Positions 1 through 11,400 of a stretch of 64,000 bases of DNA are shown here, piece by piece. Origin of the DNA: Bostrychus sinensis (taxonomy: Eukaryota > Chordata > Actinopteri > Gobiiformes > Eleotridae); NCBI GenBank assembly GCA_020698575.1, contig CM036247.1, forward strand, positions 33,662,586 through 33,726,585. Reading direction: 5' to 3'. Position numbers and translations under genes: made by a program. A model generated the notes under the pieces. The model saw only the letters and a program-made list of their open reading frames with translations, searched no databases and was not told where the DNA came from. Numbering within the stretch: the stretch's first letter is position 1; every line of letters starts with the position of its first letter.

Positions 1-125
1 GTTTAGATGTGTCGTGACCTCAGGGAGCACCAGGATCCAAAGTCTGCTCATGTTCCTTTGGTGATAATCAATTTAAGGCGAGGATGATGTCAGACAAAGT
101 TTAGTGTCCTCTTTACTCCTCGTGA

Positions 126-449
126 TCATGATGTTACTCTTTTTTGTGTTGCAGTTGATGTCAAAGCCATACTGAGAGCAAACCGTTGGTAAATGTTGCA
201 GATGTGTGCAGCACTATGTGGACAGAAGATCACTAAATCATCAGCGTCCATTAAGTGGTTGATGATATTATTACCAACCCTACAGCCAGTCCCACACTCA
301 TTCAACAACACAGACAAATCATCCATGTACACTTTAAAAAGAACAGGAGACAAAATGCTGCCCTGTTGCACACCACTGCATACATTAAAGGGAGCTGATT
401 CAGAGTTCCCCTGTTTTACAGAACCTCCATGACCTGGTCTGGTGAGCAC
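126..449 (-). mobile_element. Non-LTR retrotransposon reverse transcriptase remnant
   Basis: The minus strand reads an RT core piece with 'GVQQGSILSPVLF' (palm motif) followed by 'LMDADDLVIF'. The catalytic box should be Y-A-D-D; the Tyr is Asp here, so the copy is probably dead. The frame has no ATG start and stops soon after the box, with RT-like sequence lost on both sides. The clade (L2/Rex1-like or I-like) cannot be settled from 107 residues. Confidence 0.75.
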
Positions 450-1102
450 GCAAAGTAAACATCCAACTGTTATAAGAGACTACTTTTAGTTTTTTAGTTT
501 TTTTTACTTCAGTGCAAATAGCAGGTGTTACGTTTTATTTAGATTTGTGCGGTTGAAAAAAATATTTAGCAACAATATTGTCGTCTTTTATGGTCTATTC
601 TGACAGAGGCGCGTGACACAGCGCCCCCTGTCGGTAGTAAACTGTAATATAACAGCACTGTACTTCTGCCTAAAATAAACCTAGAATGTGACGTGTTTTC
701 TTTAGATTAAAATAATAATATCAAAAAACTACAGACTGTTTAATAGCCTAAGCTTTTATACAGAATTACTATATATTAGTGTGTATAATTTCATACTGCG
801 TATAAAATGAGACAAACATCTGTATAATATTAAATTCTGTTACAAGCTATAATAAATTCATAATTTTATTTGGATGTAACTGTTGCCAGACAGTATTACA
901 GTTTTTCTCAACCACTGTGACACATTTGTCCAGTCAGAATTGTCATTTGCAAAACAGGTCACACAGAAAATCCAAACAGAATTTCAGGTTCTCAAAACAA
1001 TGGCTTTTCTTTGCAAAATGTTGTTCTGTAATCAAAACTTAAATTATCTCCAAAAGCCAGTTTTGGAAATAAATGATCAAACTCTGATCAGGTGACTGTG
1101 CA
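450..1102. other. AT-rich non-coding stretch, no gene seen
   Basis: No convincing exon, RNA gene or repeat end is visible. Short open frames here have no coding character. Confidence 0.5.
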
Positions 1103-1830
1103 TTTTCACTCATTCACACAGCAGCTTTCACTCATTCACACAGCAGCTTTCACTCATTCACACAGCAGCTTTCACTCATTCACACAGCAGCTTTCACTCA
1201 TCCACACAGCAGCTTTCACTCATTCACACAGCAGCTTTCACTCATTCACACAGCAGCTTTCACTCATCCACACAGCAGCTTTCACTCATTCACACAGCAG
1301 CCTTCACTCATTCACACAGCAGTTTTCACTCATTCACACAGCAGCTTTCACTCATCCACACAGCAGCTTTCACTCATCCACACAGCAGCTTTCACTCATT
1401 CACACAGCAGCTTTCACTCATTCACACAGCAGCTTTCACTCATTCACACAGCAGCCTTCACTCATTCACACAGCAGCTTTCACTCATTCACACAGCAGTT
1501 TTCACTCATTCACACAGCAGCCTTCACTCATTCACACAGCAGTTTTCACTCATTCACACAGCAGCTTTCACTCATTCACACAGCAGCTTTCACTCATTCA
1601 CACAGCAGTTTTCACTCATTCACACAGCAGCTTTCACTCATTCACACAGCAGCTTTCACTCATTCACACAGCAGCCTTCACTCATTCACACAGCAGTTTT
1701 CACTCATTCACACAGCAGCTTTCACTCATTCACACAGCAGCTTTCACTCATTCACACAGCAGCTTTTCACTCATTCACACAGCAGCTTTCACTCATTCAC
1801 ACAGCAGCTTTCACTCATTCACACAGCAGC
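1103..1830. repeat. 22-bp minisatellite, about 33 copies
   Basis: A tandem array of the unit TTTCACTCATTCACACAGCAGC. Most variants are single T/C changes at two sites (CATTC/CATCC and CAGCAGC/CAGCAGT/CAGCAGCC). One 23-bp unit near 1762 shifts the phase. The open frame across it (22 residues per 66 bp) follows from the unit lacking stops and is not evidence of a protein. Confidence 0.95.
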
Positions 1831-3215
1831 TCAGACTCTGAGTCCTGCTCTCAGTAACTGCAGCTCTCACTGATTTAGTGCAGCGAGCCTCAGGGTTCAT
1901 TCTTGAGGAAACTCTGGGTATTTTCACTAAATCTGACACTTTTTATAAAATACAAATACATTTAGTAGAGAATGTGTATTTTGCTGATTTCTGTACTGTA
2001 CAATATCTCACCACAGTATTTGCTTACTGTAATGTGCTGTAAACCTGCAGTGGTGTTTCTGTTACAGAAATCAGAAATGAAACGACCATTACAGTAACAG
2101 CAAACTGAAGCAAGGAGCATTACTGTTATTCTTTATGCTGACATCTTTAGCACTGTCAGTGGGAGCACTGCTAACAATAAAAAATATTCTGATAAAGAAC
2201 AAGAGTATGTATGTTTGTTCTTCATTTGATGGCTGCTGGGAAAACTCTCTTTAGTGTCGGATCCAACCTCACTGTAAACAGGTGTCCTCAGTCCTTAAGA
2301 TTTATTTTTTTACATAAAAATCAATTAAAAAGTATATGGTTTTCTGTAAGAATACTGTAAAGTGTGTCATTCCTCTGGCTCTCTGTCAAGTCTCTTTTCC
2401 CTTTGATTTCTGTGTGAAAACACTGAAACAAAATCATTTCTATCTAATTGGATGCTGAGTGCTCACAAATGTTAGATTTTTGCAGCTACGTTTAAGTTTT
2501 TATATTTAAAGAAACAGCATTTTGACCCAAATCCCTCCTCATGTGTGAACAAGACGATTGTTTTGGATGATTTCAGTGAAGCTGTGTCTCTGTGTGAGAG
2601 CTGTGTGAAGAGTGTTGAGAAAGAGTTTGAAAACTATGTGAAATGATGAAAAATGTTCTAAGTGATTTGCAAACAGAGAATGCTGTTGAAATCTAAGTTT
2701 GAATACAAAGACAGAATTGAACCAGGTTTCAGTAAATGAGCTAAAGCAAATATTATGTCCCTAATATAATAAAAGAACAAAATCTTGGATAACAATCACA
2801 TTCAGACAAATGAGCCAGAGTCAAATCTAATGTTTGGCTTTTTTATTTGCCAACACACTTTTTTTTTACATGTACACCAAGTATTTAGAGTACAACAAGT
2901 GGAGGGAGGAGGACTGCCGTTGTGCCAAAAGAAAGCAATGAATATAACAAAACAGGGCCTAACTCAAGAGACTAGACTAGAAAATAAAAGAACACAAAAG
3001 CCTGGTCTAACTCATCTAAAAAAGCGGCGTGTGTTCAAAAACATACAAGTGTGGCAACAACAGATAAACCTAGTGAGTGTAAACAAACATAAAGCTACAT
3101 GTTGTAAAGTGTAAAGGGTCAACCTCCCACCAACATACTCTACAATACACTTCAACTTCACATGCATCTGGCATCTGATGGAGAGGAGAGACACCGTGCC
3201 ACCCATTGTCTCCCT
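1831..3215. other. Non-coding stretch between minisatellite and Ser-rich gene
   Basis: AT-rich sequence with no exon I can support. The part nearest 3215 may be the 3' untranslated region of the minus-strand gene ending about 3216. Confidence 0.4.
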
Positions 3216-6033
3216 TTAAATCTTCTTCCTCTGGCTGTGATTGGCCGATGAGATGCCAATCAGAAGTCTCCACAGCCCTCTCTGACACAGAGCAGAGGAG
3301 AGACAGAAGCAGCACAGACACAAAACATCACTGCAAATGAGAAAAAACTCTAATTAAACTTTACTGTGAATCTGTTGACTTGTGTGTATACATTTAACAA
3401 TAACCCTGATTAAAAACAAAAACTCTTACAAACACATATTTCCTGGGTTTCGTCTTTCCATCTCCTTCAGATCTCAGCTGGGCCACTTTTGCATCTTGCA
3501 CCTAAAAACAAACAAATAAAACAAGCAAAGTTTAGAACACAGCTGAACAATGAAAGGTTAAAAACACAATTAATGAAAAGAAACATATCTTTTCTTTGTT
3601 TTGGGCTTTCTCATCCTCTTCACCTCTGTATATTTTCAGTCTGCTTCCTCCAAAACATTTCTATTATTTTCTCTTTGTTTTTCTTCTTCTTTTGTCAGCC
3701 AGAAACCTAAAAGCTGTGAACCAAAGTAAACAAGCAAAGTGTAGTTTTAGAAAGATGTTGCAGAATATTTAAATTACAAACACAATAAAAAAAAACATAT
3801 CTTTTGTTTATTTCAAATTTTCTTGTCCTCTTCCTCTCCCATATATTTTCATTTTGTCTGTTGTGCATTAATAACTTCTTGCTTCACCTCATCTTTTTGT
3901 TAAGGCAGCAGCGTGTGTCTGTGTGTGTCCAAGTAGTAGTTAATCATCATAAATTATGTCAAAATTACTTTTCTCATATTGCTTTGTACTGCCGCAGAAA
4001 GAATCCAAATATCTTATGTATTTAGTGAATGTCATTTTGCTGCACAGTATTTTTTTACCTTTAGTGTAAATGTGTTGACTTGTCCAGCCTCCTCCTCTCC
4101 ATCGCTCCACTTTCTCCACCACTTTAAGAGAACTGAGATAGATTTGTAGAATTTGAATTAACCTGGTCTCCTTCCCTTCACCTGTTTCTCTGTAATCACA
4201 ATTAATATTGTACTTTTGTTTTTGCTTGCCTCACTTTCTTCAGTGTCTCTTGTAGCCTGTGTCGTCTTATTTGCTTCCCATTTTCCATTGGATTTTACTG
4301 CTGGATCTCTTTTGTCTCTCACCTTCTGAAAAAGCAACATAAAAAGATGGCAAGCAAAACTGTAACAATATTTTATTAAATTAATCATAGGTAATTAATA
4401 CTCACCTTTTACCCTCTTTGTTCCAGTGCCATTGTACTGTACATATACTAACACGTAATAGTATTACAACATTTAATTTGACTTAAAAATCACTTAAATT
4501 CTAACAACCACCACCATCACCCTGTTTTTTTTTTTTTTTGTTTTTTTGTTTTTTTTTGTAACACAAACAACACAACACAGGACAACACAGACAACAATTA
4601 ACATTTAACTTAAACTCGAACTAACCACCACCAACAAATGTTGACATCACACCACAGACAGCACACTTTAGGAAGCTAAAAATAAAAGTATAAAAATGCA
4701 TACTTAACCTGCTGATACTCAGATTTCTGCCCCTGAAGTTGTGGCCCCTGAAGTTGAGGCCCCTTGAAACTCCACATCTCAAAAACACAGAGCGAGAGAG
4801 CATTAGTTCTCAATAGGTGTAAAAGTGTCTTTTTACTCGACGTGGCCTTTGTGGTTCACTTGACCTTTTCTGGTGCTCCCAGTCGAGCGAACGCTGCCTC
4901 TCCCAGTCCTCCATCCTCCTCACCCAGTCCGGCGTGGGTCCAGGGAACAGGGCCACAGGCTCACGGCGTGGCTGGGACCTGGGGGGTGCAGCAGGAGTGA
5001 GAGGAGGAGCCCTTGGGGTGGGTGGGGCCCTGGAGGTGGAAAGAGCCCAGGAGATGGCAGGAGCCCTGGGGAGAGCAGAGGACACCACAGAGTTGGTCCT
5101 GGGAGCACAGGGAGGAGGAACCAGGGGCTCGCTAGGAGCAGCTGGCTCCTTATGTGGCTGAGGACAAGACCCAGAGACATCAAGAGAAAAAGAGGAAGGG
5201 AGCACAGAGAAGCTCAACTGAGAACCCTTGGCAGGAAGGGGAGAGAGGAGCTTAGGACCCTTAGCAGGAAGAGGAGAAATCAGCCTAGAGACCCTACAGA
5301 CCTTAGCAGCAGGAACAGGTGAGATCTGAGGGACCTTAGCAAGAACAGGAGAAATTAGCCTAGAAACCTTGGCAGGAGGAGGAGGTAAGGTTTTAGGGAT
5401 CTTAGCAGGAGGAGGACAGAGTGCAGAGGAGCGACGGGGGAGAGAGGGGGAGCAGCAGGGAGAAGAGCAGGATGAGGAGCTAGAGCTACAGCTGAGCTCA
5501 GGGCCTTTAGCAGCAAGAGGAAAGAGGAAGGTTGGGCGAGGAGGTGAGCAGGAGGGAGAGGAGCAGGAGGAGGAAGAGCTAGAGCTGAGCCTCTGGACCC
5601 TGTCTGCAGAACGAGAACGTTTATGAGCGCGAGGAGCAGGAGAGGAGCAGGGGGAGGAGGAACTAGAGTCTGAGGTAGAGGAGGAGTCAGAGCAGGAGCT
5701 AGAGGAGGAAGAGGAGGAGGAAGAGGAGAAGGAGAAGAAGGGGGAAGAAGAGGACAGTGTGTGGGTGAACTTAGGGCCTGAGGCGGGGATCCTGCGCAGG
5801 ATGAGGCGAGGGATGCCAGGGCACTCAGGGTTTGGAACCTGAACACAGGTCCAGAAGTCGTCCTGTGTCTCCTGTGGAGAGACAGACAGAAGGGCAGAGT
5901 TAGAGGAGCCTGTGGAGGCGGGGCCACAGGTAACAGTGGGTGTGGTGATGGGTGTGGTGTGTGTGTGGAGCCTGTGCAGGAGGAGCACGTGGGGAGCCCC
6001 AGGACGGGTGGTCCAGGACCAGCGCTGGGCCAT
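3216..6033 (-). CDS. Serine/proline-rich protein gene of unknown function (multi-exon model)
   Basis: I do not recognise this protein. The ATG at 6033 has GCACC before it and a good acceptor (CTCTCCACAG) just upstream, so a 5'UTR exon may lie further up. Supported exons, all phase 0 with GT-AG borders: 6033-4837 (399 codons), 4762-4709 (tandem GPQLQ), 4436-4413, 4325-4182 (48 codons, Lys/Glu/Thr-rich), 4121-4059 (WWRKWSDGEEEAGQ), 3501-3430 (VQDAKVAQLRSEGDGKTKPR), and a terminal exon from 3281 that stops at 3216 if phase 0 holds. The sum is about 539 residues. There is no signal peptide or membrane segment; composition suggests a disordered, possibly nuclear protein. Another frame of the last exon stays open to about 3070, and exons between 4059 and 3501 may be missing. 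If 4837 is not a donor, the long frame ends at a stop at 4810. Confidence 0.5.
3515..3870. repeat. Diverged tandem duplication, about 205-bp unit
   Basis: The stretches about 3521-3645 and 3726-3861 align: both run AACAAGCAAAG, then AACATATCTTTT, then a CT-rich block, then ATATTTTCA and GTCTG. They lie inside the presumed intron between the WWRK and VQDAK exons. On the minus strand each holds a short Lys/Glu-rich open piece, so a duplicated decayed exon is possible but not shown. Confidence 0.55.
4837..6033 (-). CDS. Long Ser/Pro-rich first coding exon of the unknown gene
   Basis: About 399 codons without a stop. Residues 1-55 are mixed sequence (MAQRWSWTTRPGAPHVLLLH). Residues 56-80 carry a non-repetitive block (QDDFWTCVQVPNPECPGIPR, then LILRRIP) that is the best handle for homology. 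Then come serine runs with Arg/Lys patches (HKRSRSADR), a series of degenerate repeats of the type ISPLPAKGPKLLSPLPAKG, and a basic-acidic tail (PDWVRRMEDWERQRSLDWEH). A consensus acceptor occurs inside it before QDDFW, so an alternative shorter exon is possible. GA/TC-rich low complexity opens long frames on the other strand, which I treat as shadows. Confidence 0.55.
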
Positions 6034-6117
6034 GGTGCAGACAGATCTGTGGAGAGAAATACTGTCAGCACACTACTGTCAGGAGTATACACAAGTATAT
6101 GATGGCACACATTTATA

Positions 6118-6645
6118 CAGTGGTGGGATGGAACCAAGTCAAAATACTTAGGTACTTTACTTAAGTACATTTTACAAAGGGTACTTTTACTTTTACTTCA
6201 CATTTTAGAGCGAGTATCTGTACTTTTCACTCCACTACATTTATGAATTCATTTGAAGAACAAAATATTTTGAGTTTTGCTTTAAAATCATGTGTTTCTG
6301 TTGTACCCTTATTTTAGATGCACAGTACTTGAATATAAAATATGCAGTGAAGCTCCATTAGAAACATCAGAATAATAAAGACAGAAGACCTCACAGCAGT
6401 GGTTTGTTCATTTCATCTGGAATCAGCACAGTTTTTCAGCAAAATCCCTCACATTTAACACATTGAGTTGTCAAGTCTGTGCCAAATACTTGTACTTTTT
6501 TACTTGCAAGTACATTTAAAAGTAAGTACTTTTATGCTTTTACTTAAATAGAAATGTTAAGGTGATACTTTTACCTTTACTTGAGTAACTTTTTCCTCCT
6601 TTACTTTTACTTAAGTACCAACATTGAGCACTTGTTCCACACTGC
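6118..6645 (+). repeat. TACTTAAGTA-rich TIR element, copy A
   Basis: Starts near CAGTGGTGGGATGGAAC and ends near TTGTTCCACACTGCA. The body is full of ACTTTTACTTAAGTA variants in both orientations and includes the CATTTATGAATT and CATTTAACACATT blocks seen in the other copies at 7452, 34643 and 59548. It matches a high-copy non-autonomous element common in teleosts. No coding content. Confidence 0.8.
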
Positions 6646-7451
6646 ATTTATATATTATATATTACATTATATATATTACCAATATATTATGTATTGTTTC
6701 TAAGTTTGTCAGCCACAACTTACTGTAGGCCTATTGTTAGATGTTAGGTTGTTAGCTAATGCTTTATTCATCTGTTAGGCCTAGAGTTAAAGAGACGGTA
6801 CCTATTCATTGCTTTGGGCTACTTTCAGACAGGTTTTAAGACACAGGGACAAGAAGACACATTTTCCTAAGTGACCCTTAAAACGCAGTTAAAATATGGA
6901 CAACTGCATATTTTGCTAAATGAAACCGGGCAACAGCGGCAATGTGGAAATATAAAAATCTCACGTTTTTTTCCTGTAAAAGGTCTCGCAGTCCTGGTCA
7001 GGGGGAAGTCAGTAAAAGTGTCCTTGGTAAAAGTCTGTAGTTAAAGTCTCCTTTTTGAAGAATTTGCGTTTTTTCTCACAGTCAGAAGTTTGCAAGTTTT
7101 GCAGTGAAAAGATGCTCTTAGCAACCTGCACCTGTGCGTGCTTACGTTAACGTCATGTCGTAGCTGCACAGTTCAGCAGGAGAAAGGTAAGAATATAACA
7201 GCTTTAAAATATGAACTCAGCTAAATGGTACAGTCAGAATGGATGGTCTTTTAAGTGTGCTTTAGGCTCACGCTTTGTATGAAGCTTCTTCACTGCACTG
7301 GAACACAGTCAGATTTATTTCTCACATGAATGGTGCAAATATCTAACAATAACTGTTGTCTCCTGTCATTGATGTGGACACAGTCGCTAAATGCTGCACT
7401 CTGTGCTTTCACTCACCGTGCTTCACCCTCACAGCTTTAGGCTGCTCACAT
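6646..7451. other. Non-coding stretch, no gene seen
   Basis: AT-rich sequence between two copies of the TACTTAAGTA element. No exon, RNA gene or clear promoter is recognised. Confidence 0.4.
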
Positions 7452-8020
7452 GCAGAGGTGGAATGTAATGAAGTACAAGTACTTACTTATTTTACTTAAG
7501 TACAATTTTCATGCATCTGTACTTTACTTGAGTGAAGTTTACAAAAGCTAACCCTAACCCTTTTCAGTACATTTTAGAGCAAGTATCTGTACTTTTTACT
7601 TCACTACTTTTTTTAAAAATGGTTTGAAGTAAAAAGTATTTTGAGTTTGGTTTAAAATCATTAGTTTTTGCCGTGTCGTCATTCTAGATATAATACATGA
7701 GTATAAAACATGCAGTAAAGAAGTACTCTTCAGAAAAAACTCATCTACAGATTCAGTCTCCTCTGTTGCAGCGTTAACCTTTAGTTTTCAGCAGTTTTTC
7801 AGCAAAATCTCTCACATTTAACACATTCTTTAGTTCTTGAATCTGTGCGGAATACTTTTACATTTTTACTCCCAAGTACATTTGAAAGTAAGTACTTTTA
7901 TACTTTTACTTAAGTAGAATTTTTTATATAATACTTTTACATTTACTTGAGTAACTTTTGTCTCCTTTATCTGTACTTTTACTTAAGTAAAAAGAAAAAA
8001 AGTACTTCTACCCCCACTAC
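7452..8020 (+). repeat. TACTTAAGTA-rich TIR element, copy B
   Basis: Bounded by GCAGAGGTGGAATGTAATG and CTTCTACCCCCACTACTC. Same internal order as copy A. It lies about 200 bp upstream of the promoter-like region of PNGase F-like copy 1. Confidence 0.8.
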
Positions 8021-8208
8021 TCAAATGTCAGTAAACATCCAACTGTTAAAAACAGGCTACAAATATTTGATTTTTCTTCTATGCAGGTAGCTTGTGTTTA
8101 TATTATTTTTAGATGAAAAAAATATTTTTATTCCTACGATATCGGCTTTAAGTATACACTGCTGCTCAAACAAGTTATTAGAAACATACAAAGTCTTATT
8201 TTACACCC

Positions 8209-8407
8209 ATGCTTGTGAGTCCCGCTCCAGTCCAGCAGGTGTCGCCAACGCCTCGCGCTGGTTTCCTCCCGCGAGAAATAAACTGAAACCAAAAGTTGTT
8301 CAGGCGCCACAGCCCTGCCCTGAGCTCAGAGGTCCAGCCTGCGGAGGGACCTGCTGGGAGGACTAGGGATCTGTCCCGAGATGCGACCGTCAAAAGACAA
8401 AGTAAAA
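8209..8407 (+). promoter_or_regulatory. Putative promoter/5'UTR of PNGase F-like copy 1
   Basis: This GC-rich, CpG-containing block aligns with the block upstream of copy 2 (34150-34374): shared CGCTCCAGTCCAG, GTCGC..ACGC and GTCCCGAGATGCGA. An ATG at 8381 is in frame with the ATG at 8408 and would add nine residues (MRPSKDKVK) before the hydrophobic core. I prefer 8408 because copy 2 can start only at the equivalent codon. No TATA box is obvious. Confidence 0.5.
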
Positions 8408-11400
8408 ATGTCGCCTCTGTCCCTGTCCCCGCGGTGTCTTCTGTTTGTTGTTTTTGTGTTATTTGTTGTGACAGCTCATGTGACCGGAGCCACCGCGGAG
8501 GAGGAGGAGGAGGAGGACAGGGGGACACCGCGGCTCGCTGTGACCGAGGAGGACAACTCTCCGGGGGCAGACAGCGGCGGGGTCTGCGGTCGGTAACAGA
8601 TATTATTTTCAGTTTTGTTTATGATGCTAGTATTATTTTTAATTAACCCAGCTTTATAGACATCCTGTATTGTGTGTTGTGTATTGACAAACGTTGGACA
8701 TTTTTTTTCGTGTAGACCACTAATTCTCAAACTTTTCACAACAAGTATCACCACAGAAAATATCCAGCTTTCAAAGTATCACTTAGGTCTGTAAAGGGTT
8801 TAGGAGTTACAGCTCTTTAATGTGCCTCTTTTTCAGCGGCTCAAAAGTAGGATGAATTTGGGTAATCTGGGACACTTTTTTTACCCTGGACAATGACATT
8901 GACAATGACAGTACCATATTTCAGTGGGATACATTCCACAACAATAATACCTGTAAAATAACTACATAGTAACTGTTACACACCATTTTATGCAAACAGG
9001 GATCTTTAAAACTTTTATTTTGCTCCTTTTTAAGGAATTAAATGAGTGTCCCAGATTATCCAAATCAAGCCATACTGTGGGACACTCAAAAAGGTTTCAT
9101 GATAAAAACAAAAGAATGCTAATTTTACCAAAGTGGTGAATTATTCTTTACCTATAAATGTCACAAACATGATTCAATAATTGATAGAAACATAAACATA
9201 TATATTACAAAAATATATATCTTTAAGACTATTTTCATCAAAATCCTATTCACACTTTCTAAGGCAGAGACCCAGGTCTCTCCAGGGATCTCCATTCCAG
9301 GCTCTGCTGACCTATCCGCCTTCATTTTGTCCAGGGCTCTTTGACTGAGTGATGAAATGGTATCAAGTATATGAGATATTAGTCCCTTTTGGAAAGGAGA
9401 AAGTTGTAAAATATCATCAAACCCAGTTTCTTTGACCAAATTTGGAAATGTTGGTTACGAAGGTGACATCCATTTGTCCAGGGGGCAAGAAATTATTGTT
9501 ACATATAGGAGCCAAACCAGACAATTTTGACAACCAGACAAGTTTGTCTAAATTGAGCCCATATTTTAAGAATGTACAAAACTACTGGACAGGTTGTTAG
9601 TTGTGAAAAAGAACTAGGAAGTTTTGCAGTAATCAAAGCTGGCAGTGATGTAGACTGGCATGAGTTTGCTTTTGATCTACACCACTCAGTGTCAGATGTA
9701 TGAAACCAGTGAACCACCTTAGCAATGTTTGCTGCCCAATAATAGTTTCTGAAGTTTGGAAGTCCTAATCCACTTTTTTTCTATGTTGCTGGAGATATTC
9801 TGAGCGTATTCTGGGGTGTTTTCCTCCCCAAAGAAAAGAAAGGACTAATTTGTCTATTATTTAAAAAAAAGATTTTGGAAGGAAAACAGGTATACACTGA
9901 AATAAATAAAGAGATTTTAGTAACACATTCATTTTTATACAGTTGGTTCTTCCCACTAGAGATAAATGAAGGGTACTCCCTCAAGTTTGGTTTTATCTAA
10001 TAAAGGTGTTAAATTCTTCTCTTTCAACTCAGAGACAGTTTTGGTGATGTAAATTCCCAAATATTTAAAACCTGAGTGACAAATAGAGAAAGGCAGAATA
10101 CCCTCCTCTATCTGTTTTGCAAGGCTGTTCACTGAGACACATTGACTTTTTAGAATATTTAATTTATAACCAGAGAATGTTCCAAAACAACGCAGTGTCT
10201 CCAATATGTGCTGAACATTAGAAAGACAAATGTGTTTTAAGTGTCCTATTGTGGCAGACACTATGGAGACTGATCCCACACACGAATGTAAACTTTTATT
10301 CTGAAAGTATTGGGCAAGAGAAGTGAGTGTCGAGGGGCGGAAGCAGTTGATCTTGTACCGCAAAAATGTTACGTTGCAGTTCTTGTTGGAAGTTTTGTCG
10401 CAAAATAAAGCAGAGATTCAAATACCACTTCACAAATACAACTCATTTGTGAACTTCCACACTATGCTTTTCTATTGGTTAAAATGTGGACAGCTGGGAC
10501 ATGGTTTGTTAAAAATGGGACATATGAGTGTTTTTACAGATGTCTTGGGACATGGGACAAGGAGCCTAAAACTGGGACTGTCTCGGTTAAAAAGGGACGT
10601 CTGGTCATGACTGCCTGAAGTCTGGAGCCCATGGACCTCACCAAACACTGGGTTTCGTCCTTTGTGATGCTGTGCCAGGCCTTTACTGCAGCTGTCTTCA
10701 GTCGTTGCTGTGGGTCTTTCTACCATAAGTTTTGTCTTAAACATGAAATGCAGCGCGATTGGGCGGAGATCTAGAAACTGACTCAAACATTGCTGAATAT
10801 TTCACTTATTTGCCTTAAAAAACTCCTGCATTGCTTTTGCAGTATGTTTTGTGTCACTGTCCATCTGTACTGTGAAGCGCCGTCCATGAACTTTGCGACA
10901 ATTGGCTGTATCTGAACAGAAAATTTATCCCAGTACTCTTCAGAATTTATCCAGCTGCTTCTGTCTTGTGTCACATCATCAGTAAACACCAGTGACCCAG
11001 TGCCATTGGAAGTTCTGCAGCTCATGCATCACACTGCTCCACCAGGTTTTACAGAAGATGTGCTGTGCTTTGGATCATGAGCCGTTCCAAGCCTTCTCCA
11101 GACTTCTCTCTGTCCATCATTCTGGTACAGGTTGGTCTGAGTCTCATCTGTCCAAAGAATGCTGTTCCAGACCTGAGCTGGCTTTTTGAGGTTAGCACCT
11201 TGTGGTGAACCCTCCATATTTGCTCTCAGGAAGTCTTCTCTTTGTGGTTGACCAAGACACTGATACACCTGCTTCCTGGAGAGTGTTCTTCACTAAGGTG
11301 AATGCCTTTTGTTGTTGTTGTTGTTGTTTTTTTTTACCTAAACTGTCACCACTACTGGGACAGAGAAATGCCTTTCCCATGGTGTCATGCTGCTTAGAAT

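Noticed and set aside
1103..1830. Possible CRISPR array from regular repeats
   Set aside because: There are no unique spacers; units are head to tail, and the DNA is animal.
1092..1841. 249-codon frame of SFHSFTQQLSLIHT repeats
   Set aside because: It is the reading of a 22-bp tandem array, with no start context or flanking exon structure.
4873..6170. Other open frames over the Ser-rich exon on both strands
   Set aside because: GA/CT-rich low complexity opens all frames; only one minus-strand frame has a good ATG, non-repetitive blocks and phase-matched exons.
453..8048. A 19-bp match AGTAAACATCCAACTGTTA at 453 and 8030 as a segmental duplication border
   Set aside because: The match does not extend to either side and can be a short repeat relic or chance.
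8381..8383. ATG at 8381 as the main start of copy 1
   Set aside because: It would put charged residues before the signal peptide, and the homologous ATG in copy 2 is followed at once by a stop.
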